Assembly: GCF_037201915.1 (NCBI RefSeq)
Contig: NZ_CP147505.1
Span: 806,001 to 870,000 of the forward strand
Direction of reading: 5' to 3'
From: Haloplanus sp. CK5-1
GTDB taxonomy: Archaea; Halobacteriota; Halobacteria; Halobacteriales; Haloferacaceae
Length of the DNA stretch: 64,000 nucleotides
The position numbers were made by a program, and so were the translations under genes. Below are positions 53,603-60,806 of the stretch, piece by piece (positions within the stretch are counted from its first letter, which is position 1; each line of letters starts with the position of its first letter). A model generated the notes under the pieces. It had not been told where the DNA came from, made no database searches, and saw nothing but the letters and a program-made list of their open reading frames with translations.

Positions 53603-53998
53603 CTACGTCCCCGCCTGCCGATACCCCGCTGCGACCCACGCGCCGACCGCGACGACGGCGGCGACGACGACGAACGCCCAGAACGCCGTCCACGCCGCGG
53701 CGCCGACGCTCCCCGATCGGACGCCGACGACCACGCCCGCGAGGCCGGCGGCGGCGAACGGTAGCAGGAACGGGAGGTCGGTCCACTCCCCGCCCGTGTT
53801 GTGGTACTCGACGGCGTATCCCCAGACGCTACCGGCGGTGAACTGGAACACGAGGAGTCCGAACAGCCCCGAGACGACCGCGCTGAGCACCGATCGGGTC
53901 GTGATACTCCCGGTGCGCAGGAGGACGACCGTCGTTCCGACGAGGAAGACGAGGACCATCAGGGCGTGCCAGGGTCGAAGTCGATCTTGGAGGGCCAT
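53603..53998 (-). CDS. Four-helix membrane protein of unknown function
   Basis: A 131-residue protein with four hydrophobic segments (LMVLVFLVGTTVVLL, VLSAVVSGLFGLLVF, FLLPFAAAGLAGVVVGV, AFWAFVVVAAVVAVGAWVAAG). The ATG at 53998 is chosen; the frame runs on upstream as shadow. No family is recognised. It is convergent with the oxidoreductase gene, with 6 nt between stops. Confidence 0.7.
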   Translation of the reverse strand: MALQDRLRPWHALMVLVFLVGTTVVLLRTGSITTRSVLSAVVSGLFGLLVFQFTAGSVWGYAVEYHNTGGEWTDLPFLLPFAAAGLAGVVVGVRSGSVGAAAWTAFWAFVVVAAVVAVGAWVAAGYRQAGT

Positions 53999-54070
53999 AC
54001 GCGCCCTTCGACTGCCCGACCCAAGAACGTACGCTTCGCGTGGTCCGCGCTCGTGGCGGTTCGGGGCCGA

Positions 54071-54091
54071 TATCGCGATTCGATATCGCGA
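54071..54091. promoter_or_regulatory. Tandem TATCGCGA sites upstream of ubaA
   Basis: TATCGCGA occurs at 54071-54078 and 54084-54091, 13 bp apart, about 75-90 bp before the ubaA ATG. Same motif as at 49663 and 51444. Confidence 0.5.
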
Positions 54092-54164
54092 CATTCCATT
54101 TACGAGTGTGGGCGGCTCGTCCGGACGACACGGATTTATCCATCCGCGCCTCCGAAAGAAGAAT

Positions 54165-54977
54165 ATGAGTGGGCTCTCGCTCGACGCCACGCAACTGGAT
54201 CGCTACTCCCGGCACATCATCATGGACGAGGTCGGTCCCGAGGGGCAGAAGCGACTACTGGATTCGAGCGCCCTCGTCGTCGGTGCGGGGGGACTGGGCG
54301 CGCCCGTCATCCAGTATCTCGCGGCCGCGGGCGTCGGCCGGATCGGGATCGTCGACGACGACGTCGTCGAGCGGTCGAACTTGCAGCGGCAGGTGATCCA
54401 CGGCGACGCCGACGTGGGCCGTCCCAAAGTCGAGAGCGCACGCGACTTCGTCGCGACGCTCAACCCCGACGTCGACGTCGACATCTACGAGACGCGACTC
54501 GACCGGACGAACGCCGACATCGTCGAGGGCCACGACGTGATCGTCGACGCTTCCGACAACTTTCCGACGCGCTATCTGGTCAACGACACCGCTCGCCTCG
54601 CCGGGATTCCGGTCTCCCACGGCGCTATCTACAAGTTCGAGGGACAGGTCACGACGCTCCACCCCGACGGGCCCTGCTACCGGTGTCTGTTCCGCGAAGC
54701 CCCCGAACCGGGGACCGTTCCCGACTGCGCGACGACGGGCGTCCTCGGCGTACTCCCCGGTACTGTCGGCTGCATCCAGGCGACCGAGGCCGTGAAAGTT
54801 CTCCTCGACGCCGGCGATCCCCTCGTCGGGCGGATGCTCTTCTACGACGCGATGGACATGAGTTTCGAGACGGTGCCCTACGCCGAGGATCCGGGCTGTC
54901 CGGTGTGTGGCGAGGACCCCATCGAGACCATCGACGACATCGAATACACCGACGGCTGTGCGATCAGCGCGGACTGA
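54165..54977 (+). CDS. ubaA: E1-like SAMP-activating enzyme UbaA (ThiF/MoeB/HesA family)
   Basis: A 270-residue adenylating enzyme. The start LDATQLDRYSRHIIMDEVGPEGQKRLL is typical. The ATP site is VVGAGGLGAPVIQYLAAAGVGRIGIVDDDVVERSNLQRQ. CYRCLF and CPVCGE hold the zinc, and VPDCATTGVLG carries the catalytic cysteine. In haloarchaea UbaA activates ubiquitin-like SAMPs for protein conjugation, tRNA thiolation and molybdopterin synthesis. NcsA at 8445 and the tungstopterin enzyme upstream are functionally connected. A TTTAT box lies about 30 nt before the ATG. Confidence 0.92.
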   Translation: MSGLSLDATQLDRYSRHIIMDEVGPEGQKRLLDSSALVVGAGGLGAPVIQYLAAAGVGRIGIVDDDVVERSNLQRQVIHGDADVGRPKVESARDFVATLNPDVDVDIYETRLDRTNADIVEGHDVIVDASDNFPTRYLVNDTARLAGIPVSHGAIYKFEGQVTTLHPDGPCYRCLFREAPEPGTVPDCATTGVLGVLPGTVGCIQATEAVKVLLDAGDPLVGRMLFYDAMDMSFETVPYAEDPGCPVCGEDPIETIDDIEYTDGCAISAD

Positions 54978-55093
54978 GACGCCGTCTCTCGTCCTCGTCA
55001 CACCACGCCGTCGACGACGGCCGGAACTGATCCGTCCCCGTCCGATGGGGGGAACGAAATCCTTTAGCGCCCGCGCGGACGAACTCGGGACGC

Positions 55094-55166
55094 GGGACCG
55101 TGGGTTAGCCTGGTATACTTCGGGCCTTGGGTGCCCGTGACCCCGGTTCGAATCCGGGCGGTCCCA
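55094..55166 (+). tRNA. tRNA-Pro (anticodon TGG)
   Basis: The 73-nt sequence folds as a standard cloverleaf. The acceptor stem is GGGACCG with CGGTCCC and discriminator A. The anticodon arm CGGGC-CTTGGGT-GCCCG reads TGG at positions 34-36. The T-arm is CCCGG-TTCGAAT-CCGGG. No CCA is encoded and no intron is seen. A CTTTA box upstream and a T-run downstream agree with a transcription unit. Confidence 0.93.
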
Positions 55167-55173
55167 CTCCTAC

Positions 55174-55178
55174 TTTTT
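55174..55178 (+). terminator. T-run terminator after tRNA-Pro
   Basis: Five T residues start 8 nt after the tRNA, the usual archaeal termination signal for a short RNA gene. Confidence 0.5.
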
Positions 55179-55351
55179 GCTCGGTCGCTGCGCTCCCTCG
55201 CAAAAACGTGGTGAAAAACCGCGGGGTAAGATTCGAATCAGCGAGCGACGCGAGCGGAGCGACCGTGGTTCGCAATCCGGGCGCCCCATACCGTTATCGG
55301 GGCGAAACACCAGCCGGCGAGCACCCGCTTAACTCGGGGAGGTGAGCGGCC

Positions 55352-55477
55352 GTGAGCCGGACCGAACGTCCGTCCGACTCCTACCCGCTCGCCGTCTGCT
55401 ACTACTGCGGCCTACCGATCCCCCGTGACGGACGCGAAGACTGTCCGGCGCGGCACGAAGGGAGGTGTCGGCCGTGA
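55352..55477 (+). CDS. Small zinc-finger protein (41 residues)
   Basis: GTG 55352 to TGA 55477 encodes a protein with CYYCGLPIP and later CPARHEGRC, four possible zinc ligands. The stop overlaps the next GTG by 4 nt. Such tiny CxxC proteins are common in haloarchaeal integrated elements next to tRNA genes. No known family. Confidence 0.5.
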   Translation: MSRTERPSDSYPLAVCYYCGLPIPRDGREDCPARHEGRCRP

Positions 55478-55590
55478 CGCTCGTCTGCGAGTGTGGGTCA
55501 CCGGCGATCGAGATCGTCGACGCGACCGACCCCGAAGACGACGACGGGCGACCGGCCGGTAGCCATGTGACCCGAGTAGGTGGGAGGTGA
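55474..55590 (+). CDS. Small acidic CxC protein (38 residues)
   Basis: GTG 55474 overlaps the previous stop (GTGA). The product VTLVCECGSPAIEIVDATDP.. has a CxC pair and an acidic middle. It is very short; the overlap with the upstream frame is the main support. Confidence 0.4.
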   Translation: MTLVCECGSPAIEIVDATDPEDDDGRPAGSHVTRVGGR

Positions 55591-55915
55591 CGAGAGAGCA
55601 AGACTGGTAGACGCCTTCGGGGTCGACTGCGGTCTCCGTCTCACCGTCGGGAATTGCGGCCCAATCAGCCTGTGGTGTCGGCAGATCGAACAAAATTTCG
55701 CACCTCATCCAAGCGAGAGCGTACGTTTGGGCACAGAGACCTCACTCGCGTTCCGACCGGGCCAGAATGAGACTACATCGAAACACACGAATCCGATCGC
55801 CGGATCGGTGCCCTATCAGTCGACCCCCCAGGGGGTTCGGAGATTATTTGAGGTCGACGGAAATTACTTGAACTAAGCAGCAGATATCGGGCCTGTGTGC
55901 CCGAAATCGGGCATG
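55591..55915. other. Stretch without a supported gene, before the CRISPR-like unit
   Basis: Open frames exist on both strands but lack haloarchaeal codon bias and motifs. The last 90 bp are AT-richer, and TCGGGC-CTGTGT-GCCCGA (55887-55904) forms a hairpin 11 bp before the first repeat. This part could be a remnant of a CRISPR leader or of a small RNA gene. Confidence 0.45.
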
Positions 55916-56010
55916 GTTACAGATGGGCCCTTGTGGGGTCGAAGCCTCCCCGGCGTCGACGTTTCCGGGCTACCCGAGTCGTCACAGACGGACCCTTGTG
56001 GGGTCGCAGC
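55916..56010 (+). CRISPR. Degenerate repeat-spacer-repeat unit (mini-CRISPR)
   Basis: Two 30-bp repeats (55916-55945 and 55981-56010) flank a 35-bp spacer (55946-55980). They share 26 of 30 positions, differing at repeat positions 3, 9, 12 and 27. Both contain CCCTTGTGGGG in the middle and end in AGC, closely resembling the type I-B repeats of haloarchaea such as Haloferax, which are also 30 bp. Spacer length is normal for haloarchaea. No cas gene is in the window. It is either the remains of an array or a dedicated guide-RNA gene of the CreA/CreR type. Confidence 0.65.
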
Positions 56011-56041
56011 CGACTGAAAGACCCTCGACGCCGACGGTCGC

Positions 56042-56152
56042 CTACCCGAAAAACGGGAGCAGGCGGGTGGCGACGAACCAGATCACGGCTCCCACGACGG
56101 CCAGGAGCGTGAGCACGCTTATCAAATCTCCGATCAGTTTGACGGGGTCCAT
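56042..56152 (-). CDS. 36-residue single-pass membrane protein
   Basis: ATG 56152 to TAG 56042 encodes MDPVKLIGDLISVLTLLAVVGAVIWFVATRLLPFFG, written here as one helix with short polar ends. A TTATAT box lies about 25 nt upstream on this strand, supporting expression as a leaderless message. No known family. Confidence 0.55.
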   Translation of the reverse strand: MDPVKLIGDLISVLTLLAVVGAVIWFVATRLLPFFG

Positions 56153-56276
56153 ACGCGGGCGAACTTCCGGATATAAGATAACTGTTGGGGGAGGTACCGG
56201 GAACGACATCGACCGCCGGTCTTGGCGCGTGACCGTGGACGAAAACTGATATGGTCCTCTCTCGACTCCCACAACC

Positions 56277-56462
56277 ATGCGCTCGCTCATAGAACGAATC
56301 CCGTGGTGGGGGTACGGCGTCGTCGGCGTCCTCTATCTCGTCGCCATCGGCTACCGGCTGTTCGGGGGGTCGTCGCTCTCCCTGCCCGGACTGGTGCTCC
56401 GTCTCGTCGTCGCGTGGTGGCTCGTGTTGGTGAGCTATCTGAAGTACTACGATTACGTCTGA
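56277..56462 (+). CDS. 61-residue membrane protein
   Basis: Two hydrophobic helices are visible: WWGYGVVGVLYLVAIGYRLF and LPGLVLRLVVAWWLVLVSYL. It is divergent from the 36-residue membrane protein. Codon bias fits. Function is unknown. The 277 bp after it hold no gene, but end in the tandem 9-mers. Confidence 0.6.
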   Translation: MRSLIERIPWWGYGVVGVLYLVAIGYRLFGGSSLSLPGLVLRLVVAWWLVLVSYLKYYDYV

Positions 56463-56672
56463 TTTCGTTTCGCGGTGCTGTCCGCCGCGGATCGCACTCT
56501 CTCCACGACGGATACCGCACACGCCACGGAGCGGCGTCCCCCAGGCGACCGTCGCCCGGTCGAGGCACCCCCGCCGACCCGTGGCGCGCCGTCCGGCCGT
56601 CGTCTCCTCCCCCCGTACACCGCCGCGGCGGTGTACAGACATCCGTTCCGACGGCGAGTAGTTAAGGATTTT

Positions 56673-56708
56673 ACCGTTACTATCGTTACTACTGTTACTA
56701 CCGTTACT
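56673..56708 (+). repeat. Four tandem 9-bp units upstream of the CARF-like regulator
   Basis: ACCGTTACT, ATCGTTACT, ACTGTTACT and ACCGTTACT follow each other without gaps. They end 31 bp before the start codon at 56740 and just after a TTAAGG/ATTTTA AT-rich box. The constant part is GTTACT. Placement suggests an operator or a slippage-prone spacer in the promoter of the regulator. Confidence 0.7.
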
Positions 56709-56739
56709 TAATTGCGCTCGGCGCTCGACGGTCCGCTCG

Positions 56740-57513
56740 ATGAACGTCGCGGAGCGCGTCCACGTGATGCCCCTCGGATTCGAACACGACCGCATCGTCG
56801 AACCCGCGATGGAGTACCGCGCCGACCGGGTCGTCCTGCTGGACTGGTTGGCCGCCGACGTCGAGCGCCCCGACTACCACGACGACGTGGTGGCGGATCT
56901 GGAGGCCGCCGGCGTCGAGGTCGACCGTCGGGACTGCAACCTCTTCGACCTGTACGACTCCATCGGCGTCATCGCGGAGATCGTGACCGCGGAGGCACGA
57001 CCGGCCGACGACGCCGACCTCGGTAACGAGGTGTACGTCAACCTCGCGACCGGAAGTAAGATCACCGCAATCGCGGGCATGATCGCGTGCATGGTCACCG
57101 GCGAGGCGCGGCCGTACTACGTCCGCGCCGAACGGTACGCCTCCGGCACGGAGCCGGTGGGGTACGGGATGGAGGTCGCGATCGATCTCCCGACCTACCC
57201 GATGGAGCGACCGGACCGCCAGCAGATCGCCGTCCTCGACCACGTCGTCGAGGAGGGGCCACGGTCGAAACGGGAGTTGATCCGGTTCGGTGCCGAGCGC
57301 GACCTCCCGTTCGTCCGGGACTGCGACCGTCCGTTCGACGCGTCGGGGAAGCCGACCAAGCAGTCCTACGCGCGCCTCCGCCGGCACGTCGTCGATCCAC
57401 TCGTCGACCGTGGGTTCGTCGCTGTCGACGCCGTCGGGACGACCCGTCGCGTGCGGGCGACGGAGGACGGCCACAACGCCCGGACCGCCTTCGGCTACGT
57501 CCTCGACGCGTGA
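56740..57513 (+). CDS. CARF-like winged-helix regulator (DUF6293/HFX_2341 type)
   Basis: A 257-residue protein. The N-terminal 150 residues have a Rossmann-like fold of the CARF type: RVHVMPLGFEHDRIVEPAM and VYVNLATGSKITAIAGMIACMV, whose NxxTGSK resembles the nucleotide-binding motif of CARF proteins. The C-terminal part (QQIAVLDHVVEEGPRSKRELIRFGAE.., YARLRRHVVDPLVDRGFVAV) is a winged helix. CARF domains bind cyclic oligoadenylates in CRISPR immunity. Here the gene lies 730 bp after the CRISPR-like unit. Whether this family binds such ligands is not known to me. Confidence 0.78.
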   Translation: MNVAERVHVMPLGFEHDRIVEPAMEYRADRVVLLDWLAADVERPDYHDDVVADLEAAGVEVDRRDCNLFDLYDSIGVIAEIVTAEARPADDADLGNEVYVNLATGSKITAIAGMIACMVTGEARPYYVRAERYASGTEPVGYGMEVAIDLPTYPMERPDRQQIAVLDHVVEEGPRSKRELIRFGAERDLPFVRDCDRPFDASGKPTKQSYARLRRHVVDPLVDRGFVAVDAVGTTRRVRATEDGHNARTAFGYVLDA

Positions 57514-57520
57514 GGCGTGC

Positions 57521-57880
57521 CTACGGGTCGAGGCGGTCGAGTAACTGTTGGAGCCGGTCGTCCGACTCGAACCGCTCCACGAGCGTCTCGGGATCGCAGT
57601 CCAGGTCGTACGCCGGTCGTCCCTTCCCGACGGGCGAGCGGTCGTCCGTCTCGGCGGTGTCGACGAGGCCGGCCGCGTCGAGTTCGTTGAGCGCGCGCGT
57701 CACCTCCGCCTCGGAGACGCTCCCCACCACGTCGCCGTCGATCGCCTCGGCCTGCTCGTCGCAGACGCGGGCGATTCGCCCGGCGTGTGCGGGTGCCTCT
57801 CCTCGGGTCGAGAGGGAGCCGACGCCGATCAGGGTGAGTCGCTGCACGAGGGTCGTCGAGTCGAGTGAGCCGTCGGCCAT
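57521..57880 (-). CDS. Small winged-helix-like protein (119 residues)
   Basis: ATG 57880 is chosen because the upstream frame is not protein-like. TTLVQRLTLIGVGSLSTRGEAPAHAGRIARVCDEQ and VSEAEVTRALNELDAAGLVDTAE give helix-turn-helix and recognition-helix-like parts, followed by a strand region KGRPAYDLDCDPETLVERF. It is convergent with the CARF-like gene (7 nt between stops). Probably DNA-binding, role unknown. Confidence 0.65.
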   Translation of the reverse strand: MADGSLDSTTLVQRLTLIGVGSLSTRGEAPAHAGRIARVCDEQAEAIDGDVVGSVSEAEVTRALNELDAAGLVDTAETDDRSPVGKGRPAYDLDCDPETLVERFESDDRLQQLLDRLDP

Positions 57881-57918
57881 ACTCCACCCTCGTCGCCCCG
57901 ACCACAAAATCGTACCCC

Positions 57919-58671
57919 TCACTTCGGGTCGTCGCGTAGCGACCCCGCGGCTCGGTACACCATCCGCATCGGGAGGTCCGTCGGATCACGCTCCGGTTCG
58001 GACGGGAGCGTCCGCAGGTCGCCGGGGCCAGGACGGGCCGTATAGCCCAGAACGACGGCGTCGAGGACGTCGTCGACGCCGACGTCCTCGCCGCCGGTCG
58101 CCTCCGCCGCCGACTGGACGACCGGTGGTGCGTCGCGGTCGAACTCGGCGAGCGTGCGCATCCGCTCGGCGTACCCCGCGGCCGTCCGCTTCGAGTAGTG
58201 CAGGGGCTCGCCCGCGAACGCCCGGAAGCACACCTCCGGGTGGGCCTCGGCGACCACGTCCCGTGCTTCCGGCAGTTCTTGGAGCAGTTCGTCCACGGCT
58301 GCGATGTCGTCGCTGATTGCGAACGCCTGTTTCGTCAGGCTCTTGCCGCTCTTTCGCTCGTTGACCCGCTTGGCCGCTGGGTAGCGTCGCTTGCGCGTCG
58401 CCTCCCGAACCGGCGGCGTGAACACGGCCCGCCGGCGCGGCCCCAGTACCTCCCGAGCCAGCCTGTCACAGGTCCGTTCGGTAGATCCATCCTCGACGAG
58501 ACCGATCGGCACGTCGAGCAGGATGCGGTCGGCGCGCTCCTCGTACTCCAGCCAGAGGTCGCCCACCTCTGCGAACACCGTCGCGTGGTCGAACCCCTCG
58601 GCGTCGAACGCGACGGCGACCCACGAGCCCGACGCGACGTCGGCGCCAACGTACAGCGGATCGTCGCTCAT
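57919..58671 (-). CDS. DUF429-family protein (RNase H-like fold)
   Basis: A 250-residue protein. YVGADVASGSWVAVAF is the first strand pair with the conserved Asp, ILLDVPIGLVEDGSTERTCDRLARE the second motif, and VVAEAHPEVCFRAFAG and DVLDAVVLGYTA complete the RNase H-like core of DUF429. Function is not established for this family. ATG 58671 is preferred to the GTG just before it. It overlaps nothing and lies 38 bp after the small winged-helix gene start. Confidence 0.85.
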   Translation of the reverse strand: MSDDPLYVGADVASGSWVAVAFDAEGFDHATVFAEVGDLWLEYEERADRILLDVPIGLVEDGSTERTCDRLAREVLGPRRRAVFTPPVREATRKRRYPAAKRVNERKSGKSLTKQAFAISDDIAAVDELLQELPEARDVVAEAHPEVCFRAFAGEPLHYSKRTAAGYAERMRTLAEFDRDAPPVVQSAAEATGGEDVGVDDVLDAVVLGYTARPGPGDLRTLPSEPERDPTDLPMRMVYRAAGSLRDDPK

Positions 58672-58710
58672 CACGCACTACCAGACGGTGCACACGAAAA
58701 AGTTCGCCGC

Positions 58711-60336
58711 TCACCACGAGAGCCGGAGGCGCACGCCGTCTTGGTACGTCGAGTCGAGGGTCGCCCGCCAGCCGTGCACCTCGGCGAGCGTCCGGACCAG
58801 CGGGAGTGCGGTCCCGGACACGTCGGCCGACACGGCGTCGGCGTAGTCGAAGTACCGGTCCGGATCGCCCTCCAGTGGCTCACCGTCGTCGGTGATCGTG
58901 ATCCCGTCCGGTCGGCGGGCGACGACCACCGACGACGCGCCGTTGTCGACGGCGAACTCGAAGGTACGCGCAAAGAGGAGCCGGAAGCGTGCGGGATCCG
59001 CCTCGATCGATCCGTCACCCTCGACGGTGAGGTCGACGTCGGGCGACCCCTCCGTTTCCCAGGCGTCCGTCACCGCCTCGCGGAAGTCGAGTTCGACGGC
59101 GTCGGCCATCGTCTGTCCGTACTGTGCGACCGTCGCGAAGTCGTTCATCAGCTGTGTCGTCCGGTCGGTCGTCGACGTCGCCGTCCGCAGCGCGTCCCGG
59201 GCGTCGTCGACGTCACCGCTGCCGAGTTGCTCCGTCGCCCACCGGACGTTGCCGCGGATGATCATCACCGCGTTCCGGAGTTCGTGGCGCATCCCCTCCG
59301 AGAGGTCCTCGAGTTGCTGGTTGTGGCGCTCGAGTTCCCGCCGTTGTCGTTCGATTCGGGTCACGTCCGAGAGGACGACGATCCGGCCCAGCGACCCCTG
59401 TCCGATCTCGAACGCGTTGTCGCTCACCACGTAGTGGCGACGGTCGCCGTCGACGTCCACGTCGACGACGTCCCGGTCGTCGTCGTCGTCGAGCGCCTCT
59501 GCGATCTCCGGCACGGCGGTCACCGGATCGCCGACGGCGCCGTCAAGGGCGGGAAACAGCCGACGGGCCGCGTGATTGTACTCGCGAATCCGGCCGTCGT
59601 CGTCCAGAAAGATCGTCGCGCCCTCGACCCCTTCGGTGAGTTGTACCGCGAAGAAGCGATCCTCGAAGACGAACAGGACGCCGACGGCGAACGCCGCCAC
59701 GCCGAGGGGGGCGTGGATCATGTCGATCAACAGCGGTGTCGCGTAGCCGACGATGTCGAGGACGACCGGTGCGCCGGCCAACCCGACGAGGACGGCAAGC
59801 GGCGTCGCGTCGTACTCGGCGTCGGCGAACGCCTCGAAGAGGGCGAACATCCCCACGGTGGCCAGCGCGTACGACAGCCCCGTCACCACCCAGTGGAACA
59901 TTCCCTGCTGGATCGCCAGATGGTCGAACGGCGTCGAGACGAATCCGGTCGTGAAGTAGAGGTGGTGGATGGGGTTGGTGACCTTCACGGCGACGACGCC
60001 GAGATACAGCGCGACCCCGGCCCACCGGTATGCAGTCCGCCGGTGGTACGTCCGGCCGGTGTACGCCGAACAGAAGTAGAGCCAGGCGAAGACGGTGCTG
60101 AACCCGAGGATCAGCCCGAACAGGTAGACCGCCGTCTTCAGAGCCTCGGCCGGCAGGACGAGGAGTGCGGCGTGGCTGGCGGCCCAGCCGCCACTCGTCG
60201 CGAGGAGGACGACCAGTCCGCGCCGCGTCTCGGCGTCCTCCACGTCGCGGGCGCGGACGACGCCGGCGGCACAGCTGACGGTGGCGGCGACGAACACCAG
60301 TGCGTATCCGGTCGCGGGCGACACTCCGACTGGCAC
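58711..60336 (-). CDS. Sensor histidine kinase with N-terminal 7TM domain and PAS
   Basis: A 541-residue kinase. Seven membrane helices fill residues 1-230 (histidine kinase 7TM type, with VTNPIHHLYFTTGF). A PAS domain covers about 235-335 (GATIFLDDDGRIREYNHAARRLFP). The HisKA helix has GMRHELRNAVMIIRGNV with the phospho-acceptor His. The ATPase domain is atypical: the N-box reads LFARTFEFAVDNGASS and the G1 box TITDDGEPLEGD, so ATP binding may be weak. No response regulator is beside it, as usual in haloarchaea. Confidence 0.88.
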   Translation of the reverse strand: MPVGVSPATGYALVFVAATVSCAAGVVRARDVEDAETRRGLVVLLATSGGWAASHAALLVLPAEALKTAVYLFGLILGFSTVFAWLYFCSAYTGRTYHRRTAYRWAGVALYLGVVAVKVTNPIHHLYFTTGFVSTPFDHLAIQQGMFHWVVTGLSYALATVGMFALFEAFADAEYDATPLAVLVGLAGAPVVLDIVGYATPLLIDMIHAPLGVAAFAVGVLFVFEDRFFAVQLTEGVEGATIFLDDDGRIREYNHAARRLFPALDGAVGDPVTAVPEIAEALDDDDDRDVVDVDVDGDRRHYVVSDNAFEIGQGSLGRIVVLSDVTRIERQRRELERHNQQLEDLSEGMRHELRNAVMIIRGNVRWATEQLGSGDVDDARDALRTATSTTDRTTQLMNDFATVAQYGQTMADAVELDFREAVTDAWETEGSPDVDLTVEGDGSIEADPARFRLLFARTFEFAVDNGASSVVVARRPDGITITDDGEPLEGDPDRYFDYADAVSADVSGTALPLVRTLAEVHGWRATLDSTYQDGVRLRLSW

Positions 60337-60456
60337 TCCGAAACTGGTAGCGACCGCCGCCTAACCAAAGCTTCGGTTCGGTCGCGCTGCGACCGGCCCC
60401 GTGTGCCGGCGACTCACGGAAGTCTTATCTGTGGACGGGGCCTTCGCTAGAGTGCA

Positions 60457-60651
60457 ATGGCAACTGGTACGGTCGATTTCTTCAACGACACTGGCGGTTA
60501 CGGCTTTATCGAGACTGAGGACGCGGACGACGACGTGTTCTTCCACATGGAGGACGTGGGCGGCCCGGACCTCGAAGAGGGACAGGAACTAGAGTTCGAA
60601 ATCGAGGACTCCCCCAAGGGTCCGCGCGCGACGAACGTCGTTCGCCTGTAA
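60457..60651 (+). CDS. cspA: Cold-shock domain protein CspA
   Basis: A 64-residue OB-fold RNA-binding protein: GTVDFFNDTGGYGFIETEDADDDVFFHMEDVGG contains RNP1 (GYGFIE) and RNP2 (VFFHM), and the ending GPRATNVVRL is typical. It acts as an RNA chaperone. A CTTATC box lies about 33 nt before the ATG. Confidence 0.95.
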   Translation: MATGTVDFFNDTGGYGFIETEDADDDVFFHMEDVGGPDLEEGQELEFEIEDSPKGPRATNVVRL

Positions 60652-60687
60652 GGTTCGCCTTCGGGCGACGCGTTCCCGACGTCCACG

Positions 60688-60693
60688 TTTTTT
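60688..60693 (+). terminator. T-run terminator after cspA
   Basis: Six T residues 37 nt after the cspA stop, preceded by a GC-rich stretch. Confidence 0.5.
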
Positions 60694-60806
60694 GTACCGG
60701 CTCCCGTCGACCAGCGGCGGCGCTCCACTCGGGTTCTCAGCGGTGAGAACCCGAACCACATGTTGAAATCCCCCGGCCACTACACTCCGACGAGGCACAC
60801 CGCTCC

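Noticed and set aside
55580-55876. A 98-codon frame before the CRISPR-like unit
   Set aside because: Poor codon bias, no recognisable motif, and its end runs into the leader-like region.
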